In this document: piece after piece, positions 1 through 5,744 of the stretch
Numbering within the stretch: position 1 is the stretch's first letter
Layout: each line of letters begins with the position of its first letter
Source: JANXUC01 sp964619065
Lineage (GTDB): Bacteria > Acidobacteriota > Terriglobia > Terriglobales > Acidobacteriaceae
Reading direction: 5' to 3'
DNA length: 11,259 nucleotides
Assembly: GCA_964619065.1 (NCBI GenBank)
Contig: CAZUCC010000079.1
Location: 1-11,259, forward strand
The notes under the pieces: model-generated
Told to the model about the DNA's origin: nothing
Seen by the model: only the letters and a program-made list of their open reading frames with translations
Databases searched by the model: none
Made by a program: the position numbers and the translations under genes

Positions 1-177
1 GGCAATGCGTTCGGCCCGAACTTCAACAATCGCCGTCTTGCCCACGCCTGGTTCGCCAATGAGCCCCGGATTGTTCTTGGTGCGTCGGCAGAGAATCTGG
101 ATCACACGATCGACTTCCCCATCCCGTCCGACCAGGGGATCGAGTTGCGTATCCTGCGCAGCTTGGGTGAGGTCGCG
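1..177 (-). pseudogene. clpC: clpC continuation in the shifted frame (linker and first Walker A), partial
   Basis: Reading minus from 177 to 1 gives 59 codons that continue ClpC directly. They begin RDLTQAAQD, then LDPLVGRDGEVDRVIQIL, CRRTKNNPGLIGEPGVGKTA (Walker A of the first AAA+ domain), and run off the window at VRAERIA. This is the normal ClpC sequence expected after LLAEFS, but it lies in a different frame from the N-terminal part, so the two pieces need a one-base insertion near 177-180 to join. The last visible residues VRAERIA differ from the usual GLAQRIA. Both halves are otherwise well preserved, which fits either a very recent mutation or a sequencing or assembly error. Confidence 0.8.
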
Positions 178-659
178 GAGAATTCCGCCAATAACGAGGA
201 TTCGCGCTGGCGTTGTGGTTGAGCTTTTTCCTGGGTCGTGCGTGCTAACTCCTCACGTACAGTGGAAAGGCGCAGGCCGCGCTCATGCAAAATCTCCGCC
301 GCAAAACATTTTTCCTCACGCAGCAGGCCCAACAGCAGGTGCTCCGTGCCAATGTGCTTGTGCGAAAGCCGCTCCGCTTCCTCGGCGGCGTAGGCGAGCA
401 CGCGCTTGCATTCATTGCTGAGCGGGAGGTCGACCGAAGTCGAGACTTTCTCGCGAATCGTGGTGTGTCCCTCGATCTGCTTGCGGATCGATTCGATATT
501 CGAGGGTGAACGCAAAAACCGGTTGGTGAGGGCCTTGTCTTCGCGCAACAGACCGAGCAGCAAGTGTTCGGTCTCAATGTAGGGAGACCCAAACTGGCTG
601 GCTTCGTAACGTGCGAAGAAAATAACTCGTCGAGCTTTCTCCGTATAACGTTCGAACAT
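102..659 (-). CDS. clpC: ClpC-type AAA+ unfoldase, N-terminal part (frame breaks)
   Basis: This is the N-terminal region of a ClpC/ClpA-family Hsp100 unfoldase, the hexameric ATPase that feeds proteins to ClpP in the cytoplasm. The start MFERYTEKARR at 659 is the canonical ClpC start and has AGGAG 8 nt upstream (668-672); an ATG at 725 would add 22 residues unlike the family. Two Clp-N repeats are visible, residues about 1-75 (with ETEHLLLGLLRE at 29-40) and 78-140 (GTEHLLLGLLREEK at 104-117), followed by a linker and LLAEFS at 156-161. After S161 the frame loses homology and stops at 102, while the family sequence resumes in another frame at 177, so one base appears missing near 177-180. It is the last gene of the minus-strand series, 217 bp after lolD, with its own plausible promoter. 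The identity is very secure; whether the product is intact is doubtful. Confidence 0.9.
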   Translation of the reverse strand: MFERYTEKARRVIFFARYEASQFGSPYIETEHLLLGLLREDKALTNRFLRSPSNIESIRKQIEGHTTIREKVSTSVDLPLSNECKRVLAYAAEEAERLSHKHIGTEHLLLGLLREEKCFAAEILHERGLRLSTVREELARTTQEKAQPQRQRESSLLAEFSATSPKLRRIRNSIPWSDGMGKSIV

Positions 660-685
660 TTCGCCCTCTCCTGAAACTCCATCCC

Positions 686-704
686 GGGCGGCCCTACGCC
701 GCCC
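686..704 (-). other. GC-rich hairpin in the clpC leader
   Basis: GGGCGGC (686-692) and GCCGCCC (698-704) form a perfect 7-bp stem with a 5-nt loop. It lies in the clpC leader, between the candidate promoter and the Shine-Dalgarno site, which it does not cover. It could stabilise the leader or affect translation. No function is shown. Confidence 0.35.
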
Positions 705-732
705 TTCGGAAGTTCCTGGACTCACTCTTCAT

Positions 733-762
733 ATTATGCAATCAAGCTGCCAAGAATCCCAA
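733..762 (-). promoter_or_regulatory. Candidate sigma-70-type promoter for clpC
   Basis: On the minus strand TTGGGA (757-762) and CATAAT (733-738) are separated by 18 bp, giving a plausible -35/-10 pair about 75 nt upstream of the clpC start. I saw no HspR inverted repeat (CTTGAG-N-CTCAAG type) or CIRCE element beside it. This is a motif match only. Confidence 0.35.
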
Positions 763-818
763 GTCCCCGATCGTGCCAAGACATAGCTCTTAGGGTTCCG
801 CCAAAATCCCCCTGTCTT

Positions 819-846
819 CTCCGTAAATCCGTAAGCTCCGTAAATC
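819..846. repeat. Short direct repeat between lolD and clpC
   Basis: CTCCGTAAATC occurs twice, at 819-829 and 836-846, a 17-bp period with a partial copy between them. It lies in the 217-bp spacer downstream of lolD. It may be a protein-binding repeat or a chance tandem duplication. Confidence 0.45.
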
Positions 847-876
847 AATAGCTCCTGAAGCCAGTATGCTGAACGC

Positions 877-1605
877 TCAAGCCGGAAGCGACTCCGGCGT
901 TACTTCTTCTACGTGACCTTCGTGTAAACGCAACACGCGATGGCAGCGCCGGGCAAACCCCAAATTGTGCGTCGCAATCAGCGATGTCAACTCGTGCTCG
1001 CGATGCAACTGCGCAATCAGCTCAAATACCGCGTCGGCTGTGCGATTGTCGAGATCGCCTGTAGGCTCATCTGCCAACAGAATCTTCGGTTTCGTAATCA
1101 ACGCCCTCGCGAGTGCTACCCGCTGTTGTTCGCCGCCGGAAAGTTCACCTGCGCGATGATATGCACGCTGATCTAGGCGCACTTCCCGCAGCCATTGGGC
1201 AGCTTGCTCTTCGGCTTGCGCGTGCCGCATTCCTCGTACCAACAGTGGCATGGCCGCATTTTCCAGCGCAGTAAACTCCGGGAGCAGATAGTGGAACTGC
1301 CAAGCATAGCCGATTTCGCGGTTACGAAATTCAGCGGCAGCCTCTTCTCCTAGCGTCCCTACGTCCATGCCGGAATAATTCAGGCCCGAGTACTTCACAG
1401 TGCCACGGGAAGGACGGTCAAGCGCCCCCAGAATGTGCAACAGAGTGCTCTTGCCGGCTCCGCTTTCTCCCACCAGCGCAAGCATTTCTCCTTGCTGAAC
1501 GCGAAAAGACAGGTTGTCAAAGAGCACAATCTCCCCCGCTCCAGAGCGGAAGGTCTTGCTCAAGCCCTCGATTTCAAGGATGAAGGCCTGCTTTGTTAGA
1601 TGCAA
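877..1605 (-). CDS. lolD: LolD-like lipoprotein-export ABC transporter ATPase
   Basis: This is an ABC ATPase of the LolD/MacB subfamily, expected to power a LolC/E permease that moves lipoproteins out of the inner membrane towards LolA. The motifs are in order: Walker A GESGAGKST at 46-54, Q-loop WQFHYLLPEF near 102-111 (the LolD hallmark is FQFHHLLPEF), signature LSGGEQQR at 155-162, Walker B ILLADEPTGDLD at 175-186, and the H-loop histidine at 213. At 242 aa it has normal family length. The start is TTG at 1605: the next in-frame codons upstream hold a TGA, and GGAG lies 7 nt before the TTG (1613-1616). The partner permease lies 228 bp upstream on the same strand, so the two probably act together, though the gap is larger than in most lol operons. 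The ABC assignment is certain; the Lol role rests on the Q-loop and the neighbour. Confidence 0.88.
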   Translation of the reverse strand: MHLTKQAFILEIEGLSKTFRSGAGEIVLFDNLSFRVQQGEMLALVGESGAGKSTLLHILGALDRPSRGTVKYSGLNYSGMDVGTLGEEAAAEFRNREIGYAWQFHYLLPEFTALENAAMPLLVRGMRHAQAEEQAAQWLREVRLDQRAYHRAGELSGGEQQRVALARALITKPKILLADEPTGDLDNRTADAVFELIAQLHREHELTSLIATHNLGFARRCHRVLRLHEGHVEEVTPESLPA

Positions 1606-1833
1606 CTTGCGTCTCCGCCGTCACATCTTCCTATCCAAACTGCCGTCGAAGCCTTCACTTTTGGTGAGCCTCCATGCTTCATTAGATCACGAAGGCGCTA
1701 CCGAAGTTCCATCCCTAAGTTCAGGAATCGGCATCTGAGGCCACTGTAAACCCGTTTGGGGACGGCGCAACATAACGACAGTCACCGGAGACGAAAAATG
1801 GACGCCCACGCCTCTATAACGTTCTTAAGCCGC

Positions 1834-3201
1834 CTATTCGTAGCGCAGGGCCTCAGCGGGCAGGATTCGGGCTGCCGAAGACGACGGATATAACGTCGCC
1901 AGAAACGAAACCGCCACCGCGATCAATGCCACAATCACTCCGTCCGTCAGGTGTGGTGCGAAAGGCACATAATCGATCGAATAGACCTCGGCGGACAGTG
2001 AAATCAGGCGGTAGTGCGCTCCCGCCCACGAGAGCGCGAAACCGAGAATCAACCCCAACGCAGTTCCTACGACACCCACCAACATGCCTTGCAGAATGAA
2101 GATGCGCCGCACCTGCGACTTCTTCGTACCCATCGACATCAGGACGGCAATGTCTTTTGTCTTTTCCATCACCATCATGGTGAGCGAAATTAAGATGTTC
2201 AGCGCCGCCACGAACACAATCAGTCCGATGGTGATGAACGTCACCAGCCGCTCCAGGCGCAGTGCGCGGAAGAGCGCTTTGTTCTGCTCCATCCAGTGTG
2301 TCGCCATGAAGCCCTTGCCGGCGGACGATTCAATCTGTTTGGCCACATCGGCCGCGTGATAGATGTCGTCGATCTTGAACTCCAGCACGGAGATCACATC
2401 CCCCAGCCCAAACAGTTGCTGCGCATCCGAAAGACGAACGAATCCCCAGGAACTGTCATAGTCGTAAAAACCGGAGTCGAAGATTCCGGCCACACGGAAA
2501 CGAATATATTTCGGCACCATACCGAACGGTGTAAGTTCACCTTGCGGGCTGGTAACCAGGACCACGTCGTTTACCTTGGCCCCGAGGTCGGCAGCCATGT
2601 CCTTGCCCAGCACAATTGGCGGCATCGAGGCGACACGCTCCCGCACAGCCGCAAGGGAATCGGAAGGAGCAGATTGTGGGGTATTCGCTTGTGTGGCGCG
2701 GACACTCTTGTCCGCGAGGTCTTGTTCTTGATCTGCCTTTGTGGGATCTGTCTTTGCCGCCGAATCTTCCAGAGCCTCCGCCGACCCGATTTTCACCGAA
2801 TTCAAAAGGTCGCTGACCCGGCGTTCCTCGGAGGGAATCATACCCTTCAGCACGGCTCCTCGAGCCCGCGAACCGCGCGAAACTAAAACCTGCTCATAAA
2901 TTGCTGGCGCCGCCGCCACCACATGGGGTTGCTGGCTAAGATGCTGCAGAAGGTCGCGCCAGTCGTGAATGCCGTCGCTTTGCACACGCAGCAGATTGAC
3001 GTGCGAAGTCGAACCCAGAAGACGCTCCTGCAGATCCTGCCGGAATCCATTGTTGATGGCGAGCGCAATGATGAGCGAAGCCACACCCGCCGCCACCCCC
3101 AAAATCGAAATCACCGTGACCAAGCCGACGAGCGCCTGCCGCCTTTTGGCGCGAAGGTAGCGAGTCGCAATAAAGAGTTCAAAGCGCATCGAAACGGCCA
3201 T
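1834..3201 (-). CDS. LolC/LolE-family ABC transporter permease
   Basis: This is an inner-membrane permease of the lipoprotein-releasing (LolC/E, FtsX/MacB-type) family. The layout is typical: RYLRAKRRQA then a membrane segment at about 24-50, a large periplasmic domain at about 51-318, and three C-terminal membrane segments near 319-343, 366-392 and 419-438. It ends with the family signature YPSSSAARILPAEALRYE. At 455 aa it is longer than the usual 400-415. The excess maps to a charged, low-complexity linker at about 145-185 (KTDPTKADQEQDLADKS and following) whose DNA contains a perfect palindrome. The first ATG (3201) lies 14 nt after the HspR-like stop and has no good Shine-Dalgarno site, suggesting translational coupling; an in-frame ATG at 3189 is an alternative. 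lolD follows downstream. A single permease gene next to lolD suggests a homodimeric transporter. The family call is firm; the cargo is inferred. Confidence 0.88.
   Translation of the reverse strand: MAVSMRFELFIATRYLRAKRRQALVGLVTVISILGVAAGVASLIIALAINNGFRQDLQERLLGSTSHVNLLRVQSDGIHDWRDLLQHLSQQPHVVAAAPAIYEQVLVSRGSRARGAVLKGMIPSEERRVSDLLNSVKIGSAEALEDSAAKTDPTKADQEQDLADKSVRATQANTPQSAPSDSLAAVRERVASMPPIVLGKDMAADLGAKVNDVVLVTSPQGELTPFGMVPKYIRFRVAGIFDSGFYDYDSSWGFVRLSDAQQLFGLGDVISVLEFKIDDIYHAADVAKQIESSAGKGFMATHWMEQNKALFRALRLERLVTFITIGLIVFVAALNILISLTMMVMEKTKDIAVLMSMGTKKSQVRRIFILQGMLVGVVGTALGLILGFALSWAGAHYRLISLSAEVYSIDYVPFAPHLTDGVIVALIAVAVSFLATLYPSSSAARILPAEALRYE
2697..2716. repeat. Perfect palindrome inside the permease linker
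   Basis: CGCGGACA (2697-2704) and TGTCCGCG (2709-2716) form an 8-bp perfect stem around a 4-nt loop. It lies in the low-complexity linker of the LolC/E-like permease. Just beyond it GATCTG-CTTTG is repeated imperfectly (about 2729-2755). It resembles the core of a dispersed extragenic palindrome that has been read through in frame; that origin is inference. Confidence 0.55.
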
Positions 3202-3215
3202 GGGGGAAGAACTAC

Positions 3216-3605
3216 CTATTTCTTCTTCGACGCCATTGGAACCACCACGCGTCGCAGCGGCACCAGCGCGCCTTTTGCCGGGTCCACCGCGGCCGCCCGG
3301 GGCAGCACCTCGCGCTGCACGTACTGCACGAAATCTTGAATCTGGAGCTGCATTTCCTCCATGCGCTCGCGCATCTGGAGAATGATGCCAATGCCCGCAA
3401 TGTTGACGCCCAGTTCGCGCGCCAGCGACAGAATGAATTCCAGCCGCTGCAGATCTTCCTCGGTATAGAGGCGCGTGTTGCCCTCGGTCCGCGACGGCTT
3501 CAGCAGTTCCTCGCGCTCATAAAGCCGCAGCGTCTGCGGATGAATCCCATACATCTCCGCCACCGCGGAGATCATGTACGCGCCTTTGGATTTGCGTTTC
3601 GTCAT
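3216..3605 (-). CDS. hspR: MerR-family heat-shock regulator, HspR-like
   Basis: This 129-aa protein is a MerR-type transcriptional repressor. The N-terminal winged helix-turn-helix begins YMISAVAEMYGIHPQTLRLY (10-29), then the wing region KPSRTEGNTRLYTEEDLQRL, and a helical stretch at about 72-98 (QMRERMEEMQLQIQ) that would form the dimer coiled coil. The YMIS, MHPQTLR-like and EPSRT-like blocks are typical of HspR, which represses dnaK-type operons and uses DnaK as co-repressor. The MTKRKSKG start (3605) is chosen because the 31 residues before it look non-coding; no strong Shine-Dalgarno site precedes it. It has REELL where HspR usually has REGLL. It sits 14 nt ahead of the permease gene and in the same cluster as dnaK, dnaJ and clpC. 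No HspR-type inverted repeat was found in the window, but the dnaK promoter lies outside it. Confidence 0.8.
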   Translation of the reverse strand: MTKRKSKGAYMISAVAEMYGIHPQTLRLYEREELLKPSRTEGNTRLYTEEDLQRLEFILSLARELGVNIAGIGIILQMRERMEEMQLQIQDFVQYVQREVLPRAAAVDPAKGALVPLRRVVVPMASKKK

Positions 3606-3924
3606 GGGGGTTCGACGTCCCCAATACTCTACAACAAGCAGAATGCGCAGAAGAACTACGTGCAGCTCTGAGCCATGGTGTGAAGGTGATTGTGGCACGT
3701 GAATGCGATGAAAATGCTCGATTTCACCGCTCTCGGCATCTTGGAGAAGGGATTGGAATCCTAACCTGAATCCGCCAAGCCCCTTCCCCAGTGATTCTCA
3801 CCTCTCTCTGCAGCTAACAATCTCGCCCCGGAAAACGAGAGCATTGCACTCCGGAACTGTCCGGCGTACATTGTTGGTCTCCCGGGAAATCAAAAATGGA
3901 AATCCGTGTTACAGGAGGGCCGCC
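3606..3924. other. Divergent intergenic region, hspR to helical protein gene
   Basis: These 319 bp separate the start of the minus-strand hspR-like gene from the plus-strand gene at 3925 and must hold both promoters. Small palindromes are present, such as GGATTGGAATCC near 3751-3762 and GGGG/CCCC arms at 3607-3622 next to the hspR start. I see no HspR-type repeat, RNA gene or defensible ORF; an 18-codon ATG frame near 3708 has no supporting features. Confidence 0.4.
3844..3872 (+). promoter_or_regulatory. Weak candidate promoter for the helical protein and prenyltransferase genes
   Basis: TTGCAC (3844-3849) and TACATT (3867-3872) are spaced 17 bp apart, about 50 nt before the start at 3925. 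GGAACT at 3853-3858 followed by GGTCTC near 3876 could alternatively be an ECF-sigma-type pair, but its spacing is long. Neither is strong. Confidence 0.22.
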
Positions 3925-4407
3925 ATGGCACCGCGGAAGACTCAGAGCACTCGGCCACGATCGAAAGCAACAGCCTCCGCGTCGGGGCGCCTTACTGAGA
4001 TCAGCAAAAGCAGTGCACAGATCGTCCAACATGCTGCCGCCTTGCTCGACGAGGAGTTTGCCGCCGGTATCGTCGCCGCTAAGCAGATGCAACAGCGTTT
4101 TCGCAAAGAGCGGCGCATTGATACGCGCGACTTCAAGGATGCTCTGGACAAATTCCAGAGTGACGCGCATGAGGTCGTGAATCTTATGAATGACCGTCTT
4201 GCCGATGCTCGTTCGGAACAGAACGTTGTACTGATGCAGCGCCTGGTCAGCAATACCCATAGCGTGGTTGATCTGGCCGTCGAACTGGTCAACACAGGCG
4301 CTGAAATTGCCGACCAACTGGCCAAGTCGAGTCCAGTGAAGTCTGGCCCGTTGAAATCTGGCCCAGTGAAAAAGACTGCGGGCCGCAATGCCAGCCGCAA
4401 CCGCTAA
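3925..4407 (+). CDS. Small helical protein of unknown function
   Basis: I do not recognise a family. The ATG at 3925 is preceded by a strong Shine-Dalgarno site, AGGAGGG at 3913-3919, which rules out the longer upstream frame. The 160-aa protein has a basic, low-complexity N-terminus (about 1-22, rich in R, K, S and T) and a central region (23-134) that reads as continuous amphipathic helices with no Cys or Trp. It ends in a Lys/Ser/Pro tail with a near-tandem repeat (SPVKSGPLKSGPVKK at 136-150), encoded by imperfect 15-bp DNA repeats at about 4335-4370. No signal peptide or membrane segment is seen. The composition is loosely phasin-like or apolipoprotein-like, but that is only resemblance. 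Its 3' end overlaps the prenyltransferase start by 20 bp, so the two are probably co-translated and may work on the same lipid or membrane process. Confidence 0.75.
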   Translation: MAPRKTQSTRPRSKATASASGRLTEISKSSAQIVQHAAALLDEEFAAGIVAAKQMQQRFRKERRIDTRDFKDALDKFQSDAHEVVNLMNDRLADARSEQNVVLMQRLVSNTHSVVDLAVELVNTGAEIADQLAKSSPVKSGPLKSGPVKKTAGRNASRNR

Positions 4408-5464
4408 GCGCCGCGGCCGGCGAATCTCTCGCGCACGTGGAGCGACTGGGTTCTTTGAGAGCACCCTTGCGCGTTATCGCGATCTCACCACGCAGGCTCT
4501 CCTCGATCTGATCCCCCAAGGCGGTCCACCTTACCTGTACGACCTGGTTCAGGTCTATCCCCGGCGTTCCGCGAAAGGTTTGCGCGCAGCGTTGTGCTTT
4601 GCCACGTGCGCCGCGTTGCGGGGCAATTCCCGGCAAGCGCTCAACTCTGCCGTCGCTATTGAACTGCTCCACAATGCATTTCTAATTCACGATGACGTGC
4701 AGGACGGCAGCGAACGCCGCCGCGGCGCCCCCACCCTCTACCGGGAACACGGCATTCCGATCGCGGTCAATGTGGGGAACGCCACCAACCTTCTGGCGCT
4801 GCGCCGGCTCATGCAGAACCGCGACCTTCTCGGACCGCACGTGAGTTGGCAAGTGTTCGAAGAGACCGAACGCATGATGCGGCATTCTTTGGAAGGCCAA
4901 GCCATGGAGCTCGCCTGGATTCGCGATAACGTGTCCATGCTCGGCGTCAAAGACTACCTCCACATGTGTCTCAAGAAAACGTCCTGGTACTCCTTCATCT
5001 ATCCCATGCGGGTCGGTGCTTTGATTGCGCAGTCTGGGCATCTGGAGCCGGATCGGTTCACTCGTTTCGGCTGGTACTTCGGCGCCGCATTCCAGATTCA
5101 AGACGACATCCTGAACCTTACCGGCGACTACCGGAAGTACGGCAAAGAGATCGGCGGCGATTTATGGGAAGGAAAGCGGACGCTGATGCTGATTCATGTG
5201 CTCAAGCACTGTTCCGCCCCGGAGCGCCGCCGCCTCGAGCACTTCCTGGCCCAGCCGCGGAGTGAGCACACCCGCGCGGAAGCCGTCTGGCTCTACAGCT
5301 TGATGCGGCGCTACGGCAGCATTGACTATGCCCGGCGGGCGGCGCGTCAGCTTGCAGGGGCCAGTTTGCTGGAAGCGTTGGCCGCGTTCCGCCACGTCCC
5401 CGACTCGGAAGATAAGCGCTTCATCCTAGAGATGATCTTTTACGTAGTGAATCGCGACCGTTAG
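4388..5464 (+). CDS. Trans-isoprenyl diphosphate synthase (polyprenyl synthetase family)
   Basis: This 358-aa enzyme belongs to the family that condenses allylic diphosphates with isopentenyl diphosphate. The first aspartate-rich motif is LIHDDVQD with the following RRRG (99-112; D102, D103, D106), and the second is FQIQDDILNLTGD (235-247). GKEIGGDLWEGKRTLMLIHV (252-271) is the usual block after it. The substrate-binding KxxR lies at 63-66 (KGLRAAL). The last residue of the second motif is N243 instead of D, a DDxxN form known in some geranylgeranyl-type enzymes, and VGNA (129-132) stands where VGDA or VGDY is common. F98, four residues before the first Asp, would tend to limit chain length; product length cannot be set from sequence. 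The basic N-terminal extension is unusual. The start overlaps the upstream gene by 20 bp. The family is certain; the exact product is unknown. Confidence 0.9.
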   Translation: MPAATAKRRGRRISRARGATGFFESTLARYRDLTTQALLDLIPQGGPPYLYDLVQVYPRRSAKGLRAALCFATCAALRGNSRQALNSAVAIELLHNAFLIHDDVQDGSERRRGAPTLYREHGIPIAVNVGNATNLLALRRLMQNRDLLGPHVSWQVFEETERMMRHSLEGQAMELAWIRDNVSMLGVKDYLHMCLKKTSWYSFIYPMRVGALIAQSGHLEPDRFTRFGWYFGAAFQIQDDILNLTGDYRKYGKEIGGDLWEGKRTLMLIHVLKHCSAPERRRLEHFLAQPRSEHTRAEAVWLYSLMRRYGSIDYARRAARQLAGASLLEALAAFRHVPDSEDKRFILEMIFYVVNRDR

Positions 5465-5468
5465 AGAA

Positions 5469-5585
5469 TCAAACGATCAGCAGATCGTCCGGCGCGAGCG
5501 CAGCAATCTTCTTCTCTTCCGCCACGGACACTTGCTTGAAATGGCTCTTGCGAGCTGCCCAAATACCGGCACTTTGCATTCCCAT
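5469..5585 (-). CDS. Possible 38-codon small protein
   Basis: A short minus-strand frame starts at an ATG at 5585 (a second ATG lies at 5579) and ends with TGA at 5469. It encodes MGMQSAGIWAARK, then SHFKQVSVAEEKK, then IAALAPDDLLIV. The second half has the G/C-ending codons seen in the neighbouring genes and would form a charged helix. The frame stays open back to the permease stop, but without an earlier ATG. Only a weak GGGA precedes the start. It is convergent with the prenyltransferase and downstream of the permease on the same strand. It could be a real small protein, the degraded 3' end of a gene, or chance. No family is recognised. Confidence 0.3.
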   Translation of the reverse strand: MGMQSAGIWAARKSHFKQVSVAEEKKIAALAPDDLLIV

Positions 5586-5695
5586 AATGGGAATCCCGCG
5601 AAAATAAACTCTGCGAAGTTGGCGGTGTACACTTTTGAACAAGTTCAGTAATGGCGTTAACTGGCGCCGAATGAGCCACTTCCGGGGAAATTTAC

Positions 5696-5719
5696 AAATT
5701 GTTCCACGGGGAACAATTT
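5696..5719. promoter_or_regulatory. parS-like palindrome, or hairpin terminator of the permease gene
   Basis: AAATTGTTCC (5696-5705) and GGAACAATTT (5710-5719) are perfect 10-bp arms around ACGG. The core TGTTCCACGGGGAACA (5700-5715) matches the GC-rich parS form TGTTCCACGTGGAACA at 15 of 16 positions; the odd base is G5709 instead of T. ParB binds parS for chromosome segregation. Alternatively it is a terminator 26 bp past the permease stop, in a convergent spacer, although no clear U-run follows on either strand. Both readings are inference from the sequence. Confidence 0.5.
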
Positions 5720-5744
5720 TCCAATCCCCAAGGTTGAGCGAAGT

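Noticed and set aside
1606..1833. A gene or element in the permease-lolD spacer
   Set aside because: Frames are short and interrupted, and no repeat copy or clear hairpin was found; this 228-bp stretch is left unannotated.
660..3924. HspR (HAIR) or CIRCE operators upstream of clpC, lolD, the permease or hspR
   Set aside because: CTTGAG-like words occur, for example near 877, but without the inverted partner at the proper spacing.
3814..4464. A minus-strand frame opposite the helical protein gene
   Set aside because: The plus-strand gene has a consensus ribosome site and a coupled downstream gene; the minus frame has neither and shows no recognisable motif.
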